Source: Actinomyces sp. HMSC035G02 (GTDB lineage Bacteria; Actinomycetota; Actinomycetes; Actinomycetales; Actinomycetaceae). From it: a DNA stretch of 64,000 nt. Both the position numbers and the translations under genes were made by a program. This document shows, piece after piece, positions 1 to 9,188 of this stretch (position 1 is the stretch's first letter; each line of letters opens with the position of its first letter). The notes beneath the pieces were generated by a model. It made no database searches, was not told where the DNA came from, and saw nothing but the letters and a program-made list of their open reading frames with translations. The DNA is taken from positions 27,861-91,860 of the forward strand of contig KV835898.1 in NCBI GenBank assembly GCA_001838165.1. Reading direction: 5' to 3'.

Positions 1-131
1 CTATTGTTTTTATCCTCCGATCTTTGATAGCATTTGCAAGCTAAAAAGTAGTCGGAATGGATACGGAGCATCCGTTTTAATTCGTGCTTTGGACAGTTTG
101 CGTGGAAGCAAACCGTTGAACAGGAGAATTA
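1..131 (+). promoter_or_regulatory. AT-rich leader upstream of the GH20 gene, with a short dyad
   Basis: This leader is clearly more AT-rich than the following gene. Positions 96-113 hold a perfect inverted repeat, GTTTGC-N6-GCAAAC, just ahead of the ribosome binding site AGGAGA at 122-127. The dyad could be a repressor operator or an mRNA hairpin. No convincing -35/-10 pair is visible, and the left edge of the window may cut off the promoter. Confidence 0.35.
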
Positions 132-3100
132 ATGCCTCAGTCATCGCCAAGCCATGCGCGGGCGCCGCGGCTCGCGCGCACCCGAGCGAAAGTCGCACTC
201 ATCCTCACGTCCGTGTGCGCGCTCGTTGCCGCGGTCCTCGTCCCCCTGACCTCCCACCTGAACGCTCAGGCGGCCAGCCAGGTCCCCGGAACGATCCCCT
301 CCCTCGAAGGATGGGCCCCGGCCTCGGGCTCCTGGACTCCCGCAAGCGGCCTTCAGATCGTCCGCACTGACTCCGCCGACGCTGCCGGCGTCAGTGCTCT
401 GCTGAGCCGCGCTCTCACCGACGCCGGCATCACCGGCATCACCGAGGGCACCGGCGCGGCCCCCGCCTCCAACGCCGTCACCCTCACGATCAATGCGTCC
501 CGCACCGACCTCGGTGATGAGGGTTATCAGCTGACCGTCAACGCAAACGGCGCCCAGGTTGTGGCCGCCACCCGCGCCGGCCTCCTGTGGGGCGCCCGCA
601 CCATCGAGCAGGCTGTGCGCGCCGGCCAGGGCACCGTGCCCGCCGGAAGCATCACCGACATTCCGCGCTTCGCCGACCGCGGCGCCACCCTGTGCGCCTG
701 CGGCACCCACATCACCCCGGACTGGATCATCCGACAGATCGACCGCATGTCCGACCTGAAGATGAACTACCTGTCCCTCGAGCTGCGCATCAAGTCCGAC
801 AAGTACCCCGCCACCACCTCCTTCTCGTACTACACGAAGGATGAGGTCAAGGCCATCGTCGAGCACGGTCGCGAGGTCGGCGTTCGCGTCGTCCCGCTCC
901 TCAACGCTCCCGGCCACACCGGCACCATCCTCGGCAACTTCCCGCAGTACCAGGTCGCTGACGACTCCGGCAAGAAGAGCCCCAACCACCTCAACTTCAT
1001 CGACCCCGCCGCCCAGCAGTTCTACTTCGACCTCATCGACGAGTACATGGACACCTTCGGCTCCACCGAATGGCACATGGGCGCCGACGAGTTCTTCTTC
1101 AAGCAGGGCCCCGGCGAGTTCAAGAAGTACCTCGCACAGATTCGCAGCCACTACGGCGACCAGTCGATGACCTTCGACGCCGCGTTCAATGACTTCATCA
1201 ACAAGGTCAACGCGCACGTCAAGTCTCGCGGCGGCACGCTGCGCGTGTGGAACGATGGCATCGCCGACATCTCGCGCATCCCGGTCGACAAGGACGTCAT
1301 CATCGAATACTGGGGCAAGGGCGAGTCCAGCAAGAAGGACGCCAACCGCGGCCTGCCCGTCAAGGACCTCGTCGATGCCGGTTACACCGTCGTCAACGCC
1401 TCCTCCGCCCTGTACTACTACCGTGATCAGCCGTCCTCCTACGTCATGCAGGTGCAGGGCCTGGAAGGCGTCTATGGAAAGTGGACGATGAACTCGTTCT
1501 ACCAGAACGACGGCTACACGGTGCCCGACGCCTCCATCCGCGGCGGCAAGGTCTCCATCTGGCAGGGCGGCCACGGCAAGGTCACCGACCACGAGACCGA
1601 AGCCTGGGTCACCGAAGGCCTGCGCTACGGTGCCCAGATGTTCTGGAACGCAAAGACCCCCAAGGCCGACGGCAACGTTGAGGCTTTCAAGGCGCGCATC
1701 AAGGCCCTGGGTGAGCCCTCCACCTACGTCGACCCCACGCGCGACACCCTCGCCCCCGGCCAGTACACCATCGCACTGTCCGACGGACGAGCCCTGAGCG
1801 TGTCTGGCGCTACCCCGACCGCGGGCACTGCCTCCGACAACTGGGAGCTGGCCGCCACCCCCGACGGCTACTACCAGATCCGCTCGGTCAACGCGAACCG
1901 CTGCCTCGCCGTCTACTCCGAGGAAACGCCTAACTCCGAGACCCACGTGTCGACGACCCCCGGACACCCCGCGGTCGCCTACGCGTGCGCTGACATGAGC
2001 CAGGAATTCACCCCCACGTTCCAGGGCGACTACGCCACGCGTAACCCCCAGAAGTGGGTCGCTGAGCCCGCCGGCGACGGCTTCCGCCTGCGCAACGCCA
2101 TGACCAACCAGTACCTGAGCGTCATCGACTCCGGCTACCTGTCGCGCCGCCCCAACGGTGGCGAGAAGACCGCCGAAGGTACCGTCGCCCAGCTGCCGCT
2201 CGACGTCACCGTCGACAGCCACTCGGTCTTCACCCTCACCTCCCAGGCCTCCTCGGCCCTCGACGTCAGCATCGAACGCGTTGGTGACGAGGCCTACCCG
2301 AAGACCGCCCTGTCCGGCATGAATCGCGCCTCCCTGCCCATCATCGGCGACGAGAACTGGGGCGAAACCGTCCTCAAGGTCTCCGTCACCAACAAGGGCA
2401 CCACGGACGCCACCAAGATCCAGCTGACCCCCGCTGTCTCCAACTCGTGGAAGCTCGCCAACGGACCCCAGCCGATCGACCGCCTCGCCCCCGGCGAGAC
2501 CCGCGTCGTGAAGTTCTGGGCGCGCCCCACCACCGAGTTCGGTGAAGCAACCTTCACGGTCACCGTCTCGCACGCCGGTGAGAAGACCGTGGCCAGCGCA
2601 GGCCTGATCGGCGTGTGCGGCCCGCGCGTCGAGGTCGCGGCCGTGGCAGCCGACTCCGTCGAAACCCGCTGGGAGCGCGGCAAGGAATCCATGGCCACCG
2701 ACGGTGACCCCGCGACCTACTGGCACTCCCAGTACATCGATGCCAACAAGGCCAAGCTGCCCGGCACCGACAACGCCCGCAAGTGGCCCCACTGGATCGA
2801 CCTGAAGATCGGGGATGGCACAAGCGGATACGACGTCTGCGCCGTCTCCTACACGCCGCGCGCCGGCAACGGCCCCAAGGCCTCGGGCCGCGCCAAGGAC
2901 GTCCAGATCTACCTCGCCGACTCGCAAGATGCCCTCAAGGGGCAGGGTGACAACAAGGGCAACCCGAGTGCACAGGGCAACCCCGTCCTCGTGACCTCCC
3001 TGGCGAATGTCCCCGGCACCGTGGACATCCCGGTTGCGGGCAACGGCTCCTACCTCCGATTCCGCGGCACCTCGGCCCAGGCCGACGTTGCTAAGGACCT

Positions 3101-3155
3101 CACGGACGTCATGTCCGTCGCCGAACTTGGAGTCCGCATCGGCCGCTCCAACTGA
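132..3155 (+). CDS. Secreted beta-N-acetylhexosaminidase, GH20 family, multidomain
   Basis: A 1007-residue secreted glycosidase predicted to release terminal GlcNAc or GalNAc from glycans outside the cell. Residues ~18-48 form a signal peptide (basic stretch, hydrophobic core, Ala-rich cleavage region). The GH20 catalytic barrel spans roughly 175-530 and contains HMGADEFFF with the paired catalytic Asp319-Glu320. After it come a ricin-like beta-trefoil region (~540-690, with a CLAVYSEE segment), an Ig/NEW3-like beta domain (~700-840), and a discoidin-like F5/8 type C carbohydrate-binding region (~840-1000). No LPXTG sorting signal is seen, so the protein is probably released or held by its lectin domains. 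The start is fixed by AGGAGA seven bases upstream. It is a single gene ending in its own terminator. Confidence 0.9.
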   Translation: MPQSSPSHARAPRLARTRAKVALILTSVCALVAAVLVPLTSHLNAQAASQVPGTIPSLEGWAPASGSWTPASGLQIVRTDSADAAGVSALLSRALTDAGITGITEGTGAAPASNAVTLTINASRTDLGDEGYQLTVNANGAQVVAATRAGLLWGARTIEQAVRAGQGTVPAGSITDIPRFADRGATLCACGTHITPDWIIRQIDRMSDLKMNYLSLELRIKSDKYPATTSFSYYTKDEVKAIVEHGREVGVRVVPLLNAPGHTGTILGNFPQYQVADDSGKKSPNHLNFIDPAAQQFYFDLIDEYMDTFGSTEWHMGADEFFFKQGPGEFKKYLAQIRSHYGDQSMTFDAAFNDFINKVNAHVKSRGGTLRVWNDGIADISRIPVDKDVIIEYWGKGESSKKDANRGLPVKDLVDAGYTVVNASSALYYYRDQPSSYVMQVQGLEGVYGKWTMNSFYQNDGYTVPDASIRGGKVSIWQGGHGKVTDHETEAWVTEGLRYGAQMFWNAKTPKADGNVEAFKARIKALGEPSTYVDPTRDTLAPGQYTIALSDGRALSVSGATPTAGTASDNWELAATPDGYYQIRSVNANRCLAVYSEETPNSETHVSTTPGHPAVAYACADMSQEFTPTFQGDYATRNPQKWVAEPAGDGFRLRNAMTNQYLSVIDSGYLSRRPNGGEKTAEGTVAQLPLDVTVDSHSVFTLTSQASSALDVSIERVGDEAYPKTALSGMNRASLPIIGDENWGETVLKVSVTNKGTTDATKIQLTPAVSNSWKLANGPQPIDRLAPGETRVVKFWARPTTEFGEATFTVTVSHAGEKTVASAGLIGVCGPRVEVAAVAADSVETRWERGKESMATDGDPATYWHSQYIDANKAKLPGTDNARKWPHWIDLKIGDGTSGYDVCAVSYTPRAGNGPKASGRAKDVQIYLADSQDALKGQGDNKGNPSAQGNPVLVTSLANVPGTVDIPVAGNGSYLRFRGTSAQADVAKDLTDVMSVAELGVRIGRSN

Positions 3156-3166
3156 CGCATAGCAGT

Positions 3167-3218
3167 CGGGGAGGGGTTGGAAGAAAACCGTCCAAACGGG
3201 ACTTCCTTCCCCTCCCCG
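3167..3218 (+). terminator. Terminator after GH20
   Basis: A long stem of about 17 bp with two mismatches (CGGGGAGGGG against CCCCTCCCCG at its base) closes on the loop region 3184-3201. It lies 11 bases after the GH20 stop and separates that gene from the aldolase. Confidence 0.7.
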
Positions 3219-3279
3219 CTCGTGCAAAATGTGAGAGAATCGATCACGACAAAACTGTCACTCGATTAGGAGGCTCCAA

Positions 3280-4305
<1,026 letters not shown>

Positions 4306-4343
4306 AACCTTCGCTGATGGCTGCCTAGCGGCCTGATGCGTGA

Positions 4344-4380
4344 GCCGCCCGGCCCCCTGTGGGGCCGGGCGGCTTCGTGT
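4344..4380 (+). terminator. Terminator after fba, perfect 13-bp stem
   Basis: GCCGCCCGGCCCC (4344-4356), loop CTGT, then its exact complement (4361-4373). An almost identical hairpin follows the LytR_C gene at 16667, and both are followed by the same dispersed repeat element. Confidence 0.85.
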
Positions 4381-4486
4381 TGCTTGTTGCCCCATGGGTG
4401 TTCCGGGGGCCGCGTGTGCTGTCCTGCGGGCCGGGCTGCTGTATGTGCCGGTGGGCGGCGACCCGCCGCGTGGCCTGCTGCCCCGC

Positions 4487-4678
4487 GGGTGTTTCGGGCG
4501 CCGGAGGGCCCGGCCGCCCGCGAGGCTAGGCGACCTCACTTCGTTCGGCGCCGCGCCTCGAAGCCCGCCCGTGCCCTCCGGTCCCTCCGGCGCCCTCCAC
4601 ACCAGCGGAGCCTGGTGTGCTGACGTGTGGCTCGATGCCCTCCAGGCCCTGCCACCGCCCACCGGCACCGCGGCGCGG
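4487..4678 (+). repeat. Dispersed foldable intergenic element, copy 1
   Basis: First of three copies (others at 16708-16843 and, inverted, 19895-20025). The ~135-bp core (4487-4621) has perfect 13-bp inverted arms GGGCGCCGGAGGG (4496-4508) and its complement (4583-4595). Inside these is a second stem, CGAGGC/GCCTCG. A shorter module, CCGCCCACCGGCACCGC, follows at about 4654-4670. The long reading frames across it are by-products of its GC content and show no domain. Confidence 0.7.
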
Positions 4679-4895
4679 CTCTCCGGACCTTCTCTGCTCT
4701 CCGTATCGTCGCAACCTATCCGCGTGCGGAGGGCCCATTCGAGCAGGTGCTCGCTAGCGGGGTCCCTGGACCTGCTTGAGCTGCTAGGTGTTGCGGGCGT
4801 TCCAGTGGTCTTGAATTCTAGGTTCTCGTTATAGGTTCTCGTGGCGGCTGCAACGGGGGACACCAGGATACGAGGCATGATGGTTTCCCACCAAC
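4679..4895. other. Gene-free spacer
   Basis: Part of the 874-bp gene-free interval between fba and the flotillin gene. I see no coding pattern, tRNA or clear promoter here. A TAGGTTCTCGT word is repeated at about 4820 and 4832. Confidence 0.5.
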
Positions 4896-5003
4896 GTCGC
4901 ACGTAATTCCCTCCGCGGCTACTTAAAGGTATGAAATAGCATCGTTGGAATTGCAACGTTTTCTAGCTATCTTAAAAAGTGACTGAATTAAATTACGTGC
5001 GAC
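4896..5003. mobile_element. AT-rich 108-bp block with 13-bp terminal inverted repeats (possible MITE remnant)
   Basis: GTCGCACGTAATT at 4896-4908 is matched by its exact reverse complement at 4991-5003. The interior is strikingly AT-rich against a GC-rich chromosome. The block is non-coding. Perfect ends enclosing a short foreign-looking segment suggest a miniature transposable element or a solo insertion-sequence relic. No clear target-site duplication is visible, so a protein-binding or recombination site remains possible. Confidence 0.4.
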
Positions 5004-5079
5004 TTTTGTGGGGGATGCGGGTCCGACAGTGGGGTGGGGCTCCGACGGCTGGACGTCGACAACCAGGAAGACACAGCAG

Positions 5080-5109
5080 CGGGGCGGGACCCCGTAGGAT
5101 CCCGCCCCG
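5080..5109 (-). terminator. Terminator downstream of the flotillin-like gene
   Basis: CGGGGCGGGA (5080-5089) and its complement (5100-5109) form a 10-bp stem. It lies about 70 bases past the stop of the leftward SPFH gene. Confidence 0.65.
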
Positions 5110-5179
5110 TATCACGAGCGGCCCGCTTCACAAGCGGTCGCGCCGCGCCCGCGGCACCCGCGTTGTGCGCGAGCCTCGC

Positions 5180-6661
5180 TCACTCCTGCGGAGGATTCGG
5201 GACGGAGGCGTCGCGCACGCCCTCCGCAACCGCGTCGGAGATCGTCGGGGAGACGACCTTGGCGCCCACGAGAGCCGAGAATAGCTGCTGCAGGTCCAGG
5301 CCCAGCGAATCGCCCAGGCCTGCGTTGATCTGGCTGATCGACTTCGTAATATCGCCGACCATCTGGGCGTTGTTGCCCTCGCCGTACATGGTGATCGTGT
5401 CGACCTTGGAGAGGGGCTCGGCCACGGCGCGCGCCACCTCGGGCAGCGCACGGAAGTACATCTCCAGAACGGCCGCCTGGTTCATCTTGGTCATGGCCTC
5501 GGCCTTCTTTTCGAGGCCCTCGGCCTCGGCCGTCAGCTTCGCGCCGATCGCGGAGGCCTCGGCGCGGCCTCGAGCCTCGATACCCTGAGCCTCGGCGAGC
5601 ATGGCCTGCTTGTCGGCGTCCGCCTTCTTTGTGCGCTCGAAGGCCTCGGCCTCGGCCTGGCGCTGACGCGCGTACAGGGCCGCGTCGGCCTTCTTCTCGG
5701 CGGCGTAGCGGTCGGCGTCGGCCTTCGCGTTCACCTCGGCCTGCAGGGCCTGCTTGGTGACGACGACTTCCTTCTCCTTGATGACCGCCTGCTGCTCCTG
5801 CTTGACGATGTCGGCCTGCGCGGTCTCGCGCTCGATGTCGCGGCGCTGAATCTGCGACTGGATCTCGTAGGCGGCGTCGGCCTTCGCCTTCTCGGTGTCG
5901 GCCTCGACCTTCAGGGCGGCCTGGCGCTTGGCGAGGTCCGTCTGCTTCTGGGCGATCTCAAGCTGGGAGGCGACCTGCGCGTCGTTCGCTTCCTTCTGGG
6001 CGACGGCGGTCGCCTGCGCGACCTCCTTCTGGGCGTTCGCCTTCGCGATGGCCGCGGCCTTACGGATCTGCTCGGTGTTGTCGATACCGAGGTTGTCGAT
6101 GACGCCGTTCTGGTCGGTGACGTTCTGGATGTTGAACGCGACGATCTCGAGGCCCATCTCCTCCAGGTCCTGCTTCGCGTTCTCCTGGACGCGCTCGGAG
6201 AAGGCAGCGCGGTCGGTGATGATGTCGGTCAGTCGCATCTGGCCGATGATGGCGCGCAGGTGGCCCTCGAGAGTGTCACGTACCTCCTCAGAGATCTCGA
6301 CGGTCGTCTTGTACAGGAAGTTACGTGTCGCCGCACGGAACAGCGTCGGGTCGTCGGTCGCGATACGGACCTTGACGGCGGCGTCGACACGCACGTTGAT
6401 GTAGTCGTTCGTGGGGACGAAGTCCGTGGTCTGAGCGTCGACGGAAATCATCGAGGCGGTCATGGTGTCCACGCGCTCCAGCAGGGGGACCTTCCAGCCC
6501 GTCTTGCCGTGGAGGACGCGCTGGCCTCGGGGGCCGGAGATCACCTTAATTTCGCCCGGCGACGCGGAGACGAAGCTCGCCCACAGGAAAAGGAGGAAAA
6601 AGACAGTGGCGGCGACGGCGATTGCTGCGGTGCTGAGGAGAGGCATGATAGCTGCTTTCAC
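5180..6661 (-). CDS. Flotillin-like SPFH/Band 7 membrane scaffold protein
   Basis: A 493-residue flotillin family protein. An N-terminal membrane segment (~5-32) is followed by an SPFH/Band 7 domain (~35-200) and a long Ala/Glu/Lys-rich coiled coil (~205-400) with repeated KADAD- and AEAE-type heptads, then a hydrophobic C-terminal region. Family members oligomerise at the cytoplasmic membrane face and organise functional membrane microdomains; that role is from family knowledge. Flotillins often sit next to an NfeD-type protein, but none is present here. The ATG start places the membrane helix at the extreme N terminus, as is usual. The gene is transcribed alone. Confidence 0.9.
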   Translation of the reverse strand: MKAAIMPLLSTAAIAVAATVFFLLFLWASFVSASPGEIKVISGPRGQRVLHGKTGWKVPLLERVDTMTASMISVDAQTTDFVPTNDYINVRVDAAVKVRIATDDPTLFRAATRNFLYKTTVEISEEVRDTLEGHLRAIIGQMRLTDIITDRAAFSERVQENAKQDLEEMGLEIVAFNIQNVTDQNGVIDNLGIDNTEQIRKAAAIAKANAQKEVAQATAVAQKEANDAQVASQLEIAQKQTDLAKRQAALKVEADTEKAKADAAYEIQSQIQRRDIERETAQADIVKQEQQAVIKEKEVVVTKQALQAEVNAKADADRYAAEKKADAALYARQRQAEAEAFERTKKADADKQAMLAEAQGIEARGRAEASAIGAKLTAEAEGLEKKAEAMTKMNQAAVLEMYFRALPEVARAVAEPLSKVDTITMYGEGNNAQMVGDITKSISQINAGLGDSLGLDLQQLFSALVGAKVVSPTISDAVAEGVRDASVPNPPQE

Positions 6662-7053
6662 GTGAGGGATGCGGCCCCCTTGTCCGTAGAGCCGCGTAAC
6701 GGGTCAGGATAGCAGCGTATGACGAAGGACTCAAACCTGTCGATGTGTGACGCCTCGTGCCTCCCTCGTCTCGGCCGTTCAGGGCACAATGCCTCTTGAA
6801 ACCGGCTGTTTGCGCGCCGTATGATGAGGTAACTGCGGAATGAACCGCAGCGAGGACCACCCAATGACGGGCGTCGGATACTGAAAGAATGATGTGCTGT
6901 GGACCCAGGCCGCGTGGACCGTGATGATCGTGGCAGGCGCAGCAACACAAAATCTCGTAACTGACCGCGCGGGCGAGCGAAATAGCGACCTACGCGACAC
7001 AATGGAACTATAGAGTGGTGAGACGATGTCACCACGGACAGGAAGGTAGCGAC
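6662..7053. promoter_or_regulatory. Divergent intergenic region (392 bp)
   Basis: This stretch separates the leftward flotillin gene from the rightward unknown gene at 7054 and must carry both promoters. A TATAGA hexamer at 7009-7014 is a candidate -10 for the rightward gene, with a weak CGACCT 17 bases upstream. I see no RNA gene or repeat. Confidence 0.35.
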
Positions 7054-8259
7054 ATGGCCCAGGAATGGACTCGCATTGAAGGCATGATCATCGGCCACGA
7101 TCTGGATCCCAGCGTGGTCGCCGGCGAGCTGAAGGAGCGTTCGATCCTTGCCCAGCTTGAGTGGTTCCCCTCCTCGCCCCAGCTGCTTGGCCTGAACGTC
7201 GCGGTCGACAAGGAGCGCGTCGCCACTGTCCCCGCCGGCTCGACCGAGGTTGTTCCCGGCCCCACCCCCGCGGAACTGGCCGACGAGCTCGCCATTCTGT
7301 TCGACGCTGAGGTGCGCATCGGCAACGCAACCGCTGATCACCTGCCCGAGGGCGACTCCCCGCTGGGCAAGGTCTGGCCTTCCGATGAGGAGGAGGCTAC
7401 CGCCGTCGAACCCACCCCGACTCGTATCGTCGAGATCGGTCGCACCCCTGCCTCGTCCGTGCCGCTCCTCGCGGCCCTTGAGGGCGTGGATCTCGGTGAC
7501 CTCGAGCTCGCCGATGATCACCGCGCGCTTCTCGCTGAGCTGCCCGCTGAGAAGGAGGGGTGGAACTTTGGTGATCTGCCGCTCGTGACTCTCTCCGTGA
7601 CGGACGGTGAATTCCAGGTATTCCTGGTCACCGACGATCACCTCGAGCACATCATCTCCCACAACTGGGGTATGGATGCAGCGATCGTCCCCGGCGGACA
7701 CGACCGCACCTCGGAGCTGCCCGGCGAGGTCATTGATCTCGTGGGTGACCGTCTCGATCTCCTGGAGATTGCCGAGGCCGTCCCGGGCTCCGACGCCGAC
7801 GCCCTGTGGGCCTCCGTGGCCACGACCGGCGAGGAATCGGTGTGGAAGGTCGTGCGCGCCCTCGGCCTGCCCGGCTCCGTCGCCGGATTCCTCCTGGGCA
7901 CCACTGACCTCGAGGACGTCGAGGGTGTCTCTGTGCACCTGGCTCGCGGTATCTCCAACGCGATTGGTCGTAGCGTCGACATCATGATGGGACAGCCGCA
8001 GTCGGTCGTGAAGCCCCTGTGGAACTCCTACGAGTCCGTGGCCGTCGAGCGCCCGTGGATCATCCACGCCGCCGTCGCCGCCGAGGCCATCGTCGGCACC
8101 GGCATGCTTGTGGCCGCGGTGCGCGCCTCGTCGCCGCGCTCGGGCTGGATGCGCTTCGCGGGCATCGTGGGCGGCCTGATGGTCGTCGACTCGATCGCCG
8201 AGCTGTCCCTGGCCAAGCACGTCTCCAAGCGCTTCGCGCGCCGCGCGGGCGAGGCGTAA
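7054..8259 (+). CDS. Conserved hypothetical protein with hydrophobic C terminus
   Basis: I do not recognise a named family in this 401-residue protein. The N-terminal ~95 residues look like a compact alpha/beta domain. A Pro/Glu linker (~105-130) follows, then a mixed acidic region (~135-290). The last ~75 residues contain two hydrophobic stretches (HAAVAAEAIVGTGMLVAAV and FAGIVGGLMVVDSIAEL) that could be a membrane hairpin, ending in a basic tail. An upstream in-frame start at 7015 is possible, but the ATG at 7054 has GGAAGG at a good distance. It is monocistronic with a strong terminator. Membrane attachment is inference. Confidence 0.7.
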   Translation: MAQEWTRIEGMIIGHDLDPSVVAGELKERSILAQLEWFPSSPQLLGLNVAVDKERVATVPAGSTEVVPGPTPAELADELAILFDAEVRIGNATADHLPEGDSPLGKVWPSDEEEATAVEPTPTRIVEIGRTPASSVPLLAALEGVDLGDLELADDHRALLAELPAEKEGWNFGDLPLVTLSVTDGEFQVFLVTDDHLEHIISHNWGMDAAIVPGGHDRTSELPGEVIDLVGDRLDLLEIAEAVPGSDADALWASVATTGEESVWKVVRALGLPGSVAGFLLGTTDLEDVEGVSVHLARGISNAIGRSVDIMMGQPQSVVKPLWNSYESVAVERPWIIHAAVAAEAIVGTGMLVAAVRASSPRSGWMRFAGIVGGLMVVDSIAELSLAKHVSKRFARRAGEA

Positions 8260-8285
8260 GGAGCCTTCCGCCGCATAAGTATGAG

Positions 8286-8320
8286 GCAGCCGGGGTCGCG
8301 TGAGCGACCCCGGCTGCTTT
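8286..8320 (+). terminator. Intrinsic terminator, perfect 14-bp stem
   Basis: GCAGCCGGGGTCGC (8286-8299), tetraloop GTGA, exact complement to 8317, then TTT. It ends the hypothetical gene and may also serve the convergent glycerophosphodiesterase gene. Confidence 0.85.
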
Positions 8321-8404
8321 GTCTGTCGACGCTGGCGCGGGCATGGGCCGCGCGCGTATTCGTAGGAAATCAGGTCGGTGGTGGCGCGGAAGCGCCCGCA
8401 CTCG

Positions 8405-9148
8405 TCAGGCCTTCAGGGCCTCGGCGGGGAAGTCCTGTGGACGATCCGTGAAGATGCCGGTGACGCCCCACGAGGCCAGCTCGCGAGCCTGCTCGACGTC
8501 GTTGACGGTCCACACGTTGACCTCGAAGCCCGCGTCGCGCATCGCGCGCACGTCGGACTCGGTGAGGCCCTCAACGCCCGGGTGAATCGCTGTCGCACCC
8601 AGGGCGGCCGCGCCCTCGCGCCACTCCTCGGAGGCGCGCTCGATCAACCAGCCGAGCGCAACCGTCGGGCACGCCTCGTGGAAGGCCGCGAGGAGGTCGT
8701 GGTCGAAGGAGGAGACGATGAGTCGGGACGGAACCTTGTCTCCGGCCAGCGTGACGGCCAGGGCCTCGATCAGGCGCTCGCGCAGGCGATCCCCGCCCGC
8801 GCAGGGCTTGATCTCCAGGTTCGCGCCCATCTGCTGGGCATGCGCGAATGCGAGGGCATCCGCGGCCTCGGGAATGCGCTCGAAGCGGTACGTGTCAGAG
8901 AACCAGCGGCCGGCGTCGAGTCGGCGGATGTCCGAGAACCCGAGCTGGTAGTACGAGCCGGACCCCGTCGTCGTGCGGTCCAGGGTGTCGTCGTGAATGA
9001 CGATCAGCGAGCCGTCGCCCGTGATGTCCACGTCGAACTCGAACCAGCGCGCGCCGACCTCCATGGCCTTAGCGAACGCGGCGATCGTGTTCTCGGGAGC
9101 CAGCGAGGATGCGCCCCTGTGGGCAAAGATGCGGGGGAATTCAGACAT
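8405..9148 (-). CDS. Glycerophosphodiester phosphodiesterase
   Basis: A 247-residue enzyme hydrolysing glycerophosphodiesters to glycerol 3-phosphate and an alcohol. The N terminus carries the family signature FAHRGASSLAPENT, with His10-Arg11 and Glu19. Glu37, Asp39 and His52 (in VIHDDTLDRTT) match the conserved metal and catalytic residues. There is no signal peptide, so it is cytoplasmic like UgpQ rather than periplasmic GlpQ. The product would feed the glycerol pathway, whose uptake genes glpF and glpK lie at 37-40 kb. It is preceded by the DUF4032 gene on the same strand with a gap of about 40 bases. Confidence 0.93.
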   Translation of the reverse strand: MSEFPRIFAHRGASSLAPENTIAAFAKAMEVGARWFEFDVDITGDGSLIVIHDDTLDRTTTGSGSYYQLGFSDIRRLDAGRWFSDTYRFERIPEAADALAFAHAQQMGANLEIKPCAGGDRLRERLIEALAVTLAGDKVPSRLIVSSFDHDLLAAFHEACPTVALGWLIERASEEWREGAAALGATAIHPGVEGLTESDVRAMRDAGFEVNVWTVNDVEQARELASWGVTGIFTDRPQDFPAEALKA

Positions 9149-9188
9149 AGGTGCTCCTAACGTGAACGGGACGGGGCGTTGTGCCCCC

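Noticed and set aside
141..3227. 1028-residue open frame antisense to the GH20 gene
   Set aside because: No ribosome site, no domain, Gly/Val/Asp-rich composition typical of the mirror frame of a GC-rich gene. The same applies to long antisense frames at 3244-4956, 12263-13222, 17473-19017, 23908-25941, 25577-27607, 34403-36163, 38209-39636, 51961-53532, 60419-62287 and 62309-63655.
4336..4834. Open frames across the dispersed element after fba
   Set aside because: They run through a terminator hairpin and a repeat that recurs in intergenic positions, and show low-complexity Arg/Pro/Ala composition.
4979..5284. 101-residue frame starting in the AT-rich block
   Set aside because: It crosses the flotillin terminator and enters the antisense of the flotillin gene, and no ribosome site is present.
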